From contig NZ_JBHSAF010000003.1 in NCBI RefSeq assembly GCF_042649925.1, positions 1 through 64,000 on the forward strand: DNA of 64,000 bases, in the 5' to 3' direction. Positions 53,250-61,842 of this stretch are shown one piece after another (position 1 is the first letter of the stretch; the number at the start of each line of letters is the position of its first letter). The DNA comes from Pseudaeromonas sharmana (lineage in GTDB: Bacteria; Pseudomonadota; Gammaproteobacteria; Enterobacterales; Aeromonadaceae). The translations under genes and the position numbers were made by a program. The notes under the pieces were generated by a model, which had not been told where the DNA came from, did no database searches, and was given only the letters and a program-made list of their open reading frames with translations.

Positions 53250-55442
53250 ATGGACGTCGAAACCCTGCTCGATGGGCTCAACGATCGGCAACGGGACGCC
53301 GTGGCTGCACCGCTGGAAAACCTGCTGGTGCTGGCGGGTGCCGGTTCCGGCAAGACCCGGGTGCTGGTGCACCGCATCGCCTGGCTGCTCGGCGTCGAGC
53401 GGGCGGCGACCTCGTCGATTCTGGCGGTCACCTTCACCAACAAGGCGGCGGCCGAAATGCGCGGCCGTATCGAGAAGCTGCTCGGCGGCCAGCTCGGCTA
53501 TGGCCACGGCGGCATGTGGATCGGCACCTTCCACGGCATCGCGCACCGCCTGCTGCGTGGCCATCATCTGGATGCCGGCCTGGCGCAAGATTTCCAGATC
53601 CTCGACGGCGACGACCAGCTGCGGCTGGTGAAACGGGTGATCCGCTCGCTGAACCTGGACGAAAAACAGTGGCTGCCGCGCAGCGTGATGGGCTTTATCA
53701 ACGGCAAGAAAGATGACGGCCTGCGTCCCGGCGACGTGGTGCCATCCCACGATCCGACCGCCCGCACCTACCTCAAGCTGTACCAGCTCTATCAGGAGAC
53801 CTGCGACCGCGCCGGCCTGGTGGACTTTGCCGAGCTGCTGCTGCGCGCCCACGAGCTGTGGCTGCACAAGCCGCACATTCTGCAGCACTACCAGCAGCGC
53901 TTCCGCCACATCCTGGTGGACGAATTCCAGGACACCAACGCCATCCAGTATGCCTGGGTGCGCATGCTGGCCAGCGGCGGCAGCCATGTGATGATCGTCG
54001 GCGACGATGACCAGTCGATCTACGGCTGGCGCGGCGCCAAGGTCGAGAACATCAGCCGCTTCCTGCAGGACTTCCCCGGCGCGCGCACCATCCGGCTGGA
54101 ACAGAACTACCGCTCCACCGCCACCATCCTCAAGGCGGCGAACCAGCTGATCGCCAACAACAGCGAACGGCTCGGCAAGGAGCTGTGGACCGATGGCGCC
54201 GACGGCGAACCGATCTCGGTCTACGCCGCCTACAACGAGATCGACGAGGCGCGCTTCATCACCGGTCGGCTCAAGCACTGGCGCCAGGAGGGCGGCGTGC
54301 TGACCGACTGCGCGATCCTGTACCGCAACAACGCCCAGTCGCGGATCCTGGAAGAGGCGTTGATGCAGGAGCAGCTGCCGTACCGCATCTACGGCGGCCT
54401 GCGCTTCTTCGAACGCCAGGAGATCAAGGACGCGATGGCTTACCTGCGGCTGCTCGGCAACCGTGGCGACGACGCCTCGTTCGAACGGGTGGTCAACACC
54501 CCGGCGCGCGGCATCGGCGATCGCACCGTCGGCCTGATCCGCGACGCCGCCCGCGAGCGCGGCCTGAACCTGTGGCAGGCGGCGTGGGCGCTGTGTGACG
54601 AAAAACGGTTGGCCGGCCGTGCCGCCAGTGCCGTCAGCCAGTTTTTGGCGCTGATCAACCGCCTCGACAGCGACACCACCGATCTGCCGCTGCACGTGCA
54701 GACCGACCGCGTGATCCGCGAAAGCGGGCTGTGGAGCCTGTACGAAGCGGAGAAGAGCGAGAAGGGGCAGTCGCGCATCGAGAACCTGGAGGAGCTGGTC
54801 AACGCCACGCGCACTTTCCAGCCGAACGAAGAGATGGCCGACATGGCGCCGCTGACGGCGTTTGTCGCCCATGCCGCCCTGGAGGCAGGCGAATCCCAGG
54901 CTGCCGAGTTCGACGAGGCGGTGCAGCTGATGACGCTGCACAGCGCCAAGGGGCTGGAGTTCCCGCTGGTATTTATCGTCGGCGTCGAGGAGGGGATGTT
55001 CCCCAGCCAGCAGTCGGCCGAGGAGCATGGCCGCCTCGAAGAGGAGCGGCGACTCTGTTATGTCGGCATGACGCGGGCGATGCAGAAGCTCTACCTGACC
55101 CACGCCGAGAGCCGGCGCCTGTATGGCAAGGAGATGTACCACAAACCGAGCCGTTTCCTGAAGGAGCTGCCGGAGGCGTGCCTGGAGGAGGTGCGGCTGC
55201 GCACCCAGGTCAGCTGGGCGCAACCGGTGGCGTCGAGCAACCGCTTCAGCTCCGGCTTCGTGCAGCAGAGCTTCGACAGTACCGGCTTCCGCCTCGGCCA
55301 GCGCGTGCTGCACAGCAAGTTCGGTGAAGGCACTGTGCTGAACTATGAAGGCGTCGGCCCGCAGAGTCGCATCCAGGTCAATTTCGATGGTCTGGGCAGC
55401 AAGTGGCTGGTGGTGGCGTACGCGCGCCTGCAGGCGTTGTGA
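53250..55442 (+). CDS. uvrD: DNA helicase II
   Basis: 730 aa from the ATG at 53250; a GTG three bases earlier is also possible. SF1A helicase: LLVLAGAGSGKTRVLVHR (Walker A, near 30), HILVDEFQDTN (Walker B), VGDDDQSIYGWRGA, RLEQNYRS and MTLHSAKGLEFPLVF. The C-terminal LGQRVLHSKFGEGTVLNYEG tail is typical for UvrD. It unwinds DNA in mismatch and nucleotide excision repair. An SOS box overlaps the promoter. Confidence 0.97.
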   Translation: MDVETLLDGLNDRQRDAVAAPLENLLVLAGAGSGKTRVLVHRIAWLLGVERAATSSILAVTFTNKAAAEMRGRIEKLLGGQLGYGHGGMWIGTFHGIAHRLLRGHHLDAGLAQDFQILDGDDQLRLVKRVIRSLNLDEKQWLPRSVMGFINGKKDDGLRPGDVVPSHDPTARTYLKLYQLYQETCDRAGLVDFAELLLRAHELWLHKPHILQHYQQRFRHILVDEFQDTNAIQYAWVRMLASGGSHVMIVGDDDQSIYGWRGAKVENISRFLQDFPGARTIRLEQNYRSTATILKAANQLIANNSERLGKELWTDGADGEPISVYAAYNEIDEARFITGRLKHWRQEGGVLTDCAILYRNNAQSRILEEALMQEQLPYRIYGGLRFFERQEIKDAMAYLRLLGNRGDDASFERVVNTPARGIGDRTVGLIRDAARERGLNLWQAAWALCDEKRLAGRAASAVSQFLALINRLDSDTTDLPLHVQTDRVIRESGLWSLYEAEKSEKGQSRIENLEELVNATRTFQPNEEMADMAPLTAFVAHAALEAGESQAAEFDEAVQLMTLHSAKGLEFPLVFIVGVEEGMFPSQQSAEEHGRLEEERRLCYVGMTRAMQKLYLTHAESRRLYGKEMYHKPSRFLKELPEACLEEVRLRTQVSWAQPVASSNRFSSGFVQQSFDSTGFRLGQRVLHSKFGEGTVLNYEGVGPQSRIQVNFDGLGSKWLVVAYARLQAL

Positions 55443-55541
55443 TGCCGCTGGGGCGGCGGCAGGCCCGCCCCTGTGCTGCCGTGTCGGCGCCCGCGGCCGG
55501 TGCGCCAAGTCGGTTGGCGCTGAGTATTAGCGCAGCCCAAG

Positions 55542-55602
55542 AACAACGTTTGTTTTGTAGGAGCAAGCGCAGCTCGCGATAGGCGTGCCAGGCACGCCTC
55601 GG
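55542..55602 (+). repeat. 61-bp direct repeat, copy 1
   Basis: Identical to 55907-55967; starts AACAACGTTTG and contains GTAGGAGCAAGCGCAGCTCG and GGCGTGCCAGGCACGCC. Weaker similarity continues about 35 bases further (GCTGTTTGCGG, GGGGCCGTTCC). Looks like a dispersed intergenic repeat. Confidence 0.9.
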
Positions 55603-55906
55603 ACCGCCGCTGTTTGCGGGTGGGGCCGTTCCGCCCTGGGGCGGCAATGGTGGATTGCCCACCTGTCGCTCGGCGGGGGCGTGCCAAGGGGGCCTTGCCG
55701 CCCCCTTGGCGATCCCGGGCATCCCCGGCAGCCTGGCCCTGCGGGTTCCCTCGTCACTCGCTGCGGGCTTGCGGTCCGTTATCGACGCGTTCCTGACGCG
55801 GCGATAACTGGCTCGACGTCCTGTCTCGCCACCGTGCCCTGCGCTTGCTCCTCGGCCAGCCAGACGGGGCCAACCGCAAGAGCTCAAGCCTTGAGTTCCG
55901 CTCAAC

Positions 55907-55967
55907 AACAACGTTTGTTTTGTAGGAGCAAGCGCAGCTCGCGATAGGCGTGCCAGGCACGCCTCGG
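55907..55967 (+). repeat. 61-bp direct repeat, copy 2
   Basis: Second copy of the repeat at 55542-55602, 365 bases downstream, with the same following similarity. Confidence 0.9.
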
Positions 55968-56390
55968 TCGGATGGCTGTTTGCGGTTGGGGCCGTTCCCA
56001 CCTCGGGCCTGCGTTATTGAATAAAAACTTAATAAAACATGATCTTGGCCAAAAGGGGCCATTCCCCCCTCCAAATGTTTGCGCTAGCCTAGAGACTCAA
56101 AAAGCGCAAGGTGCCTGTTGGCACTGACAGATCGCGCCGCCATCCCGCCCATCGGCGCTGTGACAGCCGCAAGTCAGGGGCGGTAGCCAGCGCGTTTGCC
56201 AGAGAGGGGCGGCGAGGAGGGTCTGAGCTGGCCGATAACGAGATGCGAGATAAAAGGCCCATCTGCCAGTCGTAAATTGAGCAGCAAAAAAGTCCGGTGT
56301 TTTACTCGGTCGAATTAAATATGTTTGGCTTATCGTTATATTTAAAATTAACGAGTTATTTTTCGAGTTGGAAAATAGCGGCGCGGTAAA

Positions 56391-56421
56391 CGTTGGGCTT
56401 CGTAAACTCAGCCCAACCTAC
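56391..56421 (-). repeat. REP palindrome (GTAG foot)
   Basis: On the minus strand GTAGGTTGGGCTGAGTTTACGAAGCCCAACG: a GTAG foot and GTTGGGCT / AGCCCAAC arms around a loop. Typical of REP sequences mobilised by RAYT transposases. Confidence 0.75.
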
Positions 56422-56608
56422 GTGCTAGTGGGTCCATTTGTGCGCTAGGCGGGCCTATCCATCCGCCAGTTTGCTCCTCTGGAAAAACTGTGTAGGGATA
56501 AGGGATAGAAGTGCCATATCGAAGAGCGCTTGCGTGATAGATGGCGAGAGTATTCAGAATAGGTGGCATTTAGCCACTTAAAAAAGATTGTTACATGCAA
56601 ACACACTT

Positions 56609-57346
56609 ATGAGACAGAATCCCAATAGAACATTAACAAGATACATTTCACTTACAAAGTTATTGGCTTTCTTGGAGCACGGTTTATTTATTCCAAAAGC
56701 GACTCTATTTGATGATGAGCTAGAAGGTGTTTTATATTATTTTGGCGAAAAGAAACCAACTAATCACATTATATCAAGAGAATCTATACGATCATGTATG
56801 GATTGGATATACATTAGCTGTTGGCATTTAGACGAAACTGAGAGTCACGCTATGTGGAAAATATATGGAGCCTCATCAGAATCAGTTGCCATCCAAACTA
56901 CAGAAGCAGACTTTAAATATGCATATTTTTCCTTAAAATCCAACATGCATACCTATTTTGATTCTGTGCGTTACAAAAACCCGACTCAAGACAACATTAA
57001 AGAACTTGATTCTATTTTTGTGCTAAACAACATTAATACTCCAACATATGAAAATACAGCAACATACGCTGCACTTTTATCATTTATGAAACACAGTGGA
57101 TTTTCATTTGAGAACGAAGCTAGATTGATAGCTATAGATCCTAATGCAAACTCGACATCTAAAAACAATTCTAATGGAATATCCATCTCAAACATAGAAA
57201 GTCAACAAATGATAAAAAAAATCCTAATACATCCGTATGCACCAGTGTGGTTTGAAAAACTTGTTATAGATATTCTATGCAATCGATATAAGCTTGACAT
57301 TCCAGTTCACAGATCAGTTCTAGTTGAAGATTCAGCAAGCATGTAA
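56609..57346 (+). CDS. DUF2971-like protein
   Basis: 245 aa from ATG 56609; TTG 56588 is in frame but lies on a possible cassette boundary. Matches the DUF2971 pattern: RYISLTKLLAFLEHGLFIPKATLFDDELEGVL, then ISCWHLDETESHAMWKIYGASSESVAIQTT and a later SFENEARLIA. Function unknown; found often in defence islands and cassettes. Strongly AT-rich compared with the chromosome. The stop TAA overlaps the start of an attC-like hairpin. Confidence 0.7.
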   Translation: MRQNPNRTLTRYISLTKLLAFLEHGLFIPKATLFDDELEGVLYYFGEKKPTNHIISRESIRSCMDWIYISCWHLDETESHAMWKIYGASSESVAIQTTEADFKYAYFSLKSNMHTYFDSVRYKNPTQDNIKELDSIFVLNNINTPTYENTATYAALLSFMKHSGFSFENEARLIAIDPNANSTSKNNSNGISISNIESQQMIKKILIHPYAPVWFEKLVIDILCNRYKLDIPVHRSVLVEDSASM

Positions 57347-57397
57347 CAAAAAATTAGTGTCGGATGGCTTTCGCCACCGCACAATTGAAAGTTAGTC
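57341..57397 (+). repeat. attC-like integron recombination site
   Basis: 57 bases from ATGTAAC to GTTAGTC. The TAAC and GTTA outer boxes pair. Inside, AATT-TGT-GG-TGGC pairs with GCCA-CC-ACA-ATT around a TTTC loop, with extra unpaired bases on one arm, as attC sites have. It overlaps the DUF2971 stop codon. Core boxes are not perfect (GTTRRRY has T at position 6). Confidence 0.55.
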
Positions 57398-57428
57398 GGC
57401 AAGGGGACTTTTTAGGGAAATTGAACGC

Positions 57429-59222
57429 ATGAAAATTCAAATAAACAAAGCACACAAATCCATACCCGCTGGCGTTAGCTTTGAGCTCCCAACCTTTAGC
57501 GTTATTACGGGAAAGAATGGGAGCGGAAAGAGTCACCTACTAGAGGCTATGGCCAATAGTCAAATTTCAACAGTATCTGATCACGGGAACAACCTTGCCA
57601 AAGTCTTATTGATCGGATTTGGAGGCCTCAACCCTCAAATCGATGAAGCTTGCGACCCCCAACAGATTACCCAGAACACCAAAAACTGGTGGGGGCAGAT
57701 AGAGCAGCATCAACGCAATCTGATAAACGCACGAAACAACGGCGAGCAAATATCTGGACCAATTGAGAATTTCCTAGCCAGATGGGGGCACAACCCCCAG
57801 TTAATTTCCATAATCAAAAGCGTCACCCAAAAAACCGGGAGAACTTTTGAGCAATTATCAGAAGACGATGTTTATTTCAATCTAAATATTGCAGAAGCAA
57901 ATTCGGGGACACTGTTTGCGTCCCAGCTTGCCCTCATATTCAAAACATATCACGTCAGATATACGAAAAATAAGTTTAAAAAATTTCTAAACCTAGAAAA
58001 CAACACCAACATACCGACCCTTTCAGATGAGGAATTTTCAAGCATTTATGGCCCCAAGCCTTGGGTGTTGGTTAATGAAATACTGGCAAAAGCAGGCCTA
58101 ACTTATGAGGTGGTAAATCCAGAGGCAATCGACACTGAATCGACATATCGGCTGAGATTAGTAGATCGAGATACCGGGACTGAGATATCAGCAAATGACC
58201 TATCAACGGGAGAAAAGGTTCTGATGTCTTTGGCGCTTGCCATTTACAACACTCAGGAATCGTCTGGCAAGCCAGATGTGCTAATTCTCGATGAACCTGA
58301 CGCCCCTCTGCACCCTCAATATTCGAGTCTGCTTATAGAGACGCTGCGAGATGTGGTAGTAAGCAAGGCGGGTGTGCAAGTTGTTATAACCACACATTCG
58401 CCTTCAACTGTTGCAATGTGTCCAGACAACTCGCTTTTTGAAATCAATAGGGATACAAAAATACCAGAAATGGTAAGTATAAGCCGTGGCCTTGAAGTGC
58501 TAACGGACGGCATACCCCACCTCAAGATATCCACTGACGACAGACGGCAAATTTTTGTAGAAAGCAAACTTGACGTAATTTACTTTCAAAGATTGCATCA
58601 AATTACTTCCAGATTTTCCACCATAGGTTACACGCCAATATTTCTTGAGCCGCACAGCGGTACTTCAAATTGCACAGATGTTGAATCAATTGCAAATCGA
58701 CTGCACGAATCTGGCAGCGATCTAGTTCGTGGGATTATTGACTGGGATGGAAAGAATATTGACAAGCATCCCATTTATGTTCTGGGCGGAGGAAGTCGAT
58801 ACTCAATCGAAAACTATGTTTTAGATCCGCTTTTCCTAGGGCTTGCGCTTGTTCGTCTTGGGAAGCGGAGTCTAAGTGATTTCTCCATACCTCATCTTCA
58901 TACCTACATTGATGCAGCAAAACTGACCAACGAAGAAGCTCAAAAAATCTCGGATCACATAACGCTGGCAACAGGAATATCTAATGCATCGACAGCGGAC
59001 TGTGAACTCCATAACGGCTGGGTTCTTAAATTACCTACACAGTTCCTAATGATGCGAGGTCATGACTGGGAAAAGTCTGTTCTTTCGTGCATTCCGGAGT
59101 TAAATGCGATTTCCAGCAAAAATGGGGATGCAGGACTTAAGCTAGGGATTATGCAAGTTATTGAGGAATTCCCTCAATTCTTATCAACTGATATTTCAAG
59201 AACCCTGATCGCACTTAAGTAG
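57429..59222 (+). CDS. OLD-like ATPase with C-terminal TOPRIM-type nuclease domain
   Basis: 597 aa. N-terminal ABC-type ATPase: ITGKNGSGKSHLLEAM (Walker A at about 28-35), a helical insertion (about 80-240), signature DLSTGEKVLMSLALAI near 258, Walker B DVLILDEPDAPLHPQ and switch VITTHSP. A TOPRIM-like part then follows: FVESKLDVIYFQRL (Glu), VRGIIDWDGK (DxD), and RYSIENYVLDPLF. This layout is that of OLD-family nucleases, many of which defend against phage. AT-rich and in a cassette-like array. No separate effector gene follows. Confidence 0.75.
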   Translation: MKIQINKAHKSIPAGVSFELPTFSVITGKNGSGKSHLLEAMANSQISTVSDHGNNLAKVLLIGFGGLNPQIDEACDPQQITQNTKNWWGQIEQHQRNLINARNNGEQISGPIENFLARWGHNPQLISIIKSVTQKTGRTFEQLSEDDVYFNLNIAEANSGTLFASQLALIFKTYHVRYTKNKFKKFLNLENNTNIPTLSDEEFSSIYGPKPWVLVNEILAKAGLTYEVVNPEAIDTESTYRLRLVDRDTGTEISANDLSTGEKVLMSLALAIYNTQESSGKPDVLILDEPDAPLHPQYSSLLIETLRDVVVSKAGVQVVITTHSPSTVAMCPDNSLFEINRDTKIPEMVSISRGLEVLTDGIPHLKISTDDRRQIFVESKLDVIYFQRLHQITSRFSTIGYTPIFLEPHSGTSNCTDVESIANRLHESGSDLVRGIIDWDGKNIDKHPIYVLGGGSRYSIENYVLDPLFLGLALVRLGKRSLSDFSIPHLHTYIDAAKLTNEEAQKISDHITLATGISNASTADCELHNGWVLKLPTQFLMMRGHDWEKSVLSCIPELNAISSKNGDAGLKLGIMQVIEEFPQFLSTDISRTLIALK

Positions 59223-59225
59223 CCC

Positions 59226-59254
59226 GTAGGGCGCAATAGCGTAGCGTATTGCGC
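59226..59254 (+). repeat. REP palindrome (GTAG foot)
   Basis: GTAG followed by GGCGCAATA-GCGTAGCG-TATTGCGCC, a nine-base stem. Four bases after the stop of the ATPase gene. Same sequence type as at 61839 and 61947. Confidence 0.85.
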
Positions 59255-59445
59255 CGTGTGGCCGGGGATGAATGATTTTGGCCGCAGGGTTAATCTAAAT
59301 AACCGCATTGTTATATCAACGCAATTTGGCTGCGTTATCTGTGCGACTGGCTGGGCTGATAGGGAATCGGAATTTCAAATGGATGGCATTTTGCCGTTTA
59401 AAAGGTTGTTGGATTCATTCCTTGGGCGGTAAAAAAGGAAAACGA

Positions 59446-59988
59446 ATGTTTGATTTAATAAATATAAAACTGCGAAAGCCAACATACGATGATGGTAATG
59501 GCTTTATTGCCATTTGCGCTGAAAAAGAAACCATGCGGTATTACGGTGCGGCGGGATCCAATATAACCACGGAAGCTCAAGCTAAAAACCAAATCGACTG
59601 GTGCCTTGAAGAGTTTAATAATAATGGCGGGCGATGGATTATCACATTACATGATAGTGACGAATATATAGGTGATATTGGCTTTCATAATTACGATGCG
59701 AACTCACACAAGGTAGAAATTGGCTTTAGATTGAAGAACAAATATTGGGGTCAAGGGATAATAACGAAATGCATCAAACATTTGGTGGCACATGGTTTTA
59801 CAAACAATCATTACAATAGAATCGAAGCGCTGGTAGATGAAAGAAATCAAGGTTCAAAAAGCGTGCTGATAAAAAGCGGATTTAAATACGAAGGCACGCT
59901 AAGGGAATACGAGCTAGAAAGTGATGGTTATGTCAATCTTGAAATGTACTCACTATTAAAAAGAGAATATGAAAATCCGACAACGTAA
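59446..59988 (+). CDS. GNAT acetyltransferase (RimJ/RimL type)
   Basis: 180 aa from ATG 59446 with AAGGAA eight bases upstream. LRKPTYDDGNGF, RWIITLHDSDEYIGDIGFHNYD, VEIGFRLKNKYWGQGIITKCIKHLVAHGF (the acetyl-CoA loop GQGI) and SKSVLIKSGFKYEGTLREYE follow the RimJ/RimL order. It acetylates an N-terminus, small molecule or antibiotic; substrate unknown. AT-rich. Confidence 0.85.
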   Translation: MFDLINIKLRKPTYDDGNGFIAICAEKETMRYYGAAGSNITTEAQAKNQIDWCLEEFNNNGGRWIITLHDSDEYIGDIGFHNYDANSHKVEIGFRLKNKYWGQGIITKCIKHLVAHGFTNNHYNRIEALVDERNQGSKSVLIKSGFKYEGTLREYELESDGYVNLEMYSLLKREYENPTT

Positions 59989-60094
59989 CAAACGTTTCGT
60001 ATTTACACGTTGTAAAAAATATTGCTGATGGAGTATATCCAATAACTTGGCGTGGCGATGAGTTTATTCGCCAGCAACCTTACAATTAACCTGC

Positions 60095-60124
60095 GTGCGA
60101 TTACGCTTCGCTAATCGCACCTAC
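60095..60124 (-). repeat. REP palindrome (GTAG foot, minus strand)
   Basis: GTGCGATTA-CGCTTCGC-TAATCGCAC then CTAC: a nine-base perfect stem with GTAG at the minus-strand 5' end. Confidence 0.85.
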
Positions 60125-60150
60125 GGTCCTCATATTTATCAAGGAATGAA

Positions 60151-60573
60151 ATGGAAGAATATTGGAATCCAATGGTTCCTGAGCTATCGGTCTCGGACTT
60201 TAATAAATCACTGAGTTTTTATCGTGATCTGCTCGGTTTCAAAGTTAGAAACCAGCGGCAAAATCCAGATTTTGCTTATCTTGAGCTTGAGCGAGTTCAG
60301 ATCATGATCGAGCAGATACATCAGAGTGCTTGGATTACTGGTAGCTTAGAATCGCCATTCGGTCGAGGCGTAAATTTTCAAATGGAGTTATCAGATATTG
60401 GTTCTGTATACAGCCAACTTAAGGCAGCGCAAGTTGAGCTGTATAGAGAACTATCTGAAGCATGGTATGACATTGGAGATAAACTCTCTGGTCAGCGTGA
60501 GTTTTTAGTTCAAGATCCAGACGGCTATTTGTTGAGATTTTCGCAGTATTTAGGTGAAAAAAGTAAGTTGTAA
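60151..60573 (+). CDS. VOC-family (glyoxalase/bleomycin-resistance-like) protein
   Basis: 140 aa. PELSVSDFNKSLSFYRDLLGFKV, FAYLELERVQIMIEQ and FLVQDPDGYLLRFSQYLG are the expected betaalphabeta repeats of the VOC superfamily, nearest in style to Ble-type bleomycin resistance proteins. Function unproven. AAGGAATG ribosome site. Confidence 0.85.
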   Translation: MEEYWNPMVPELSVSDFNKSLSFYRDLLGFKVRNQRQNPDFAYLELERVQIMIEQIHQSAWITGSLESPFGRGVNFQMELSDIGSVYSQLKAAQVELYRELSEAWYDIGDKLSGQREFLVQDPDGYLLRFSQYLGEKSKL

Positions 60574-60579
60574 ATCGCG

Positions 60580-60665
60580 TTATAACAAATAGTTTAAGTC
60601 GTTCGTGGACTTGCCCGCTCACTGGGCGCGGATATGGTCCGCGACCCATAACTAACATGTTGTAT
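60580..60665 (+). repeat. attC-like integron recombination site
   Basis: 86 bases from TTATAAC to GTTGTAT. Successive pairings: TATAAC with GTTGTA; TAGTT with AACTA; TCG-CG-GGAC with GTCCGCGA; GCCC with GGGC near the tip. Unpaired bases are on one arm, as in attC. It follows the VOC stop by 7 bases and ends at the start of the next gene. Core boxes are GTTRTAY rather than strict GTTRRRY. Confidence 0.6.
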
Positions 60666-60677
60666 ACCCAAGGAATG

Positions 60678-61121
60678 GTCATGATTGGATCACATACATT
60701 AAGAACTATTGGCGCATTAGAGATTTTTGGTGGAATCACAGGGGTCGTATCCACTGTCACAACTATGTTGCAGGGTGGATTTGTAGGGTTTGGTATAATC
60801 TTTGCGATGTTGGTTATTGTTTTTTGTTTTTTTAGTCTTTTAGCTGGAATTTACCTAATAGAAGGTAAGCCCAAAGGCATCAAAATATCCATGGTAATTC
60901 AAGCAATACAAATACCATATCTGGTCAATAGTGTTTTCGCGTTTTTTATTGTGAGTGGAGCAAATCTTCTCATTTACATCGGAAATCCGGCAGGATGGAA
61001 TTTAAATATTACCTTTGATTGGTTTATCTCTTTGAGTGGTGGAAATGGCACATCCTTTGGGATTAATTTTATTGCACTAGTTGCATTTTTGGCCCTTAAA
61101 AAAATGGCCAATAGCAATTGA
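60678..61121 (+). CDS. Small polytopic membrane protein
   Basis: About 147 aa from ATG 60678 (60657 is also in frame). Four hydrophobic segments: IGALEIFGGITGVVSTVTTML, VGFGIIFAMLVIVFCFFSLLAGIYLI, IQIPYLVNSVFAFFIVSGANLLIYI, and FGINFIALVAFLALKKM. No family recognised. Confidence 0.6.
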   Translation, partial: VMIGSHTLRTIGALEIFGGITGVVSTVTTMLQGGFVGFGIIFAMLVIVFCFFSLLAGIYLIEGKPKGIKISMVIQAIQIPYLVNSVFAFFIVSGANLLIYIGNPAGWNLNITFDWFISLSGGNGTSFGINFIALVAFLALKKMANSN

Positions 61122-61154
61122 AACCACAAAACCACGCATGGCTTAATGTCCATA

Positions 61155-61179
61155 GATGCGATTACGCTTCGCTGGCACC
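61155..61179 (-). repeat. Degenerate REP palindrome
   Basis: GATGCGATTACGCTTCGCTGGCACC keeps the left arm and loop of the REP at 60095 but has a damaged right arm. Confidence 0.5.
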
Positions 61180-61206
61180 ACCCCATAGCAGAGGAAACCG
61201 CAGACG

Positions 61207-61842
61207 ATGCATGCCTTTAGCGCGCAGTTGGTGGCCTATTTGACGGCGACCTATCAGGCCAGGACCATAGTGTTGTATGGCTCGTTTGCCAGCCACAGTG
61301 CGCATGCCGACAGTGACATTGATGTCGTGGTGTTTGCCGACGTGGAGCAGGCGACGCACGATGCCACGCTGCTTGACGGCCATCCGCTGGATGCCTGGAT
61401 CTATCCGCTGGCCGACTGGCAGCAGAGCGAACGCTTGCGCCATATTTATCCGTTCACCGTGCTGCTGGATGAGGCCGGCATCGCCGCCGAGCTGGCGCGC
61501 CGCCTGGCTGAACTGCGTGCGCAGGCAACCCGCACTCTCTCGGCCGGCGAGCGCCAGCAACTGGTCGCCTGGGTGCATAAAATGCTCAAGCGCGCCAGCC
61601 AGACGTCGCTAGAGGCCAATTACCGCTATCACTGGCTGCTGCATGATTTTCCGGAGTTATTTGCCAATTTCCGCGGCGAGTATTACGACGGCCCGGTAAA
61701 AACCCTGCGCCGCATGCAAACCGTGGCGCCGGCGTTTTATCGCGAATATGAGTCGCTATTAACCCAGGCCAAGGATGTGGCGCGGGTGGGCGCATTATAT
61801 CGCCAGCTGATTGCCGATACCGACTCGCAGCCCAGTGCGTAG
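61207..61842 (+). CDS. Nucleotidyltransferase-domain protein (MNT/Pol-beta type)
   Basis: 211 aa. VLYGSFASHSAHADSDIDVVVFAD (residues ~24-47) gives GSx10DxD of the polymerase-beta-like nucleotidyltransferase fold. A helical C-terminal half follows (VAWVHKMLKRAS...LEANYRYHWLLHDFPELFANFRG), probably a substrate or HEPN-like helical domain. Could be a minimal nucleotidyltransferase or aminoglycoside adenylyltransferase relative. No HEPN partner gene is adjacent. GC-rich like the host, unlike the genes before it. Its stop TAG is supplied by the GTAG foot of a REP. Confidence 0.8.
   Translation: MHAFSAQLVAYLTATYQARTIVLYGSFASHSAHADSDIDVVVFADVEQATHDATLLDGHPLDAWIYPLADWQQSERLRHIYPFTVLLDEAGIAAELARRLAELRAQATRTLSAGERQQLVAWVHKMLKRASQTSLEANYRYHWLLHDFPELFANFRGEYYDGPVKTLRRMQTVAPAFYREYESLLTQAKDVARVGALYRQLIADTDSQPSA

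Larger units (their letters stand above)
55443..56589. other. Gene-free, repeat-rich stretch after uvrD
   Basis: 1.1 kb without a believable gene. The first half is GC-rich with two long direct repeats (55542-55602 and 55907-55967) and palindromes such as GGCGTGCCAGGCACGCC. The second half turns AT-rich, holds a REP palindrome at 56391-56421 and GTGGC-ATTTA-GCCAC at 56561-56575. It marks the start of the accessory zone. Confidence 0.6.

Noticed and set aside
53238..55508. 756-codon open frame on the minus strand over uvrD.
   Set aside because: Antisense shadow of a clear uvrD; composition follows from uvrD codon bias.
59986..60030. Third attC-like site after the GNAT gene (ACAACGTAAC..ACGTTGT).
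   Set aside because: Only about 35 bases and lacks inner arm pairing; too short for attC, at best a decayed site.
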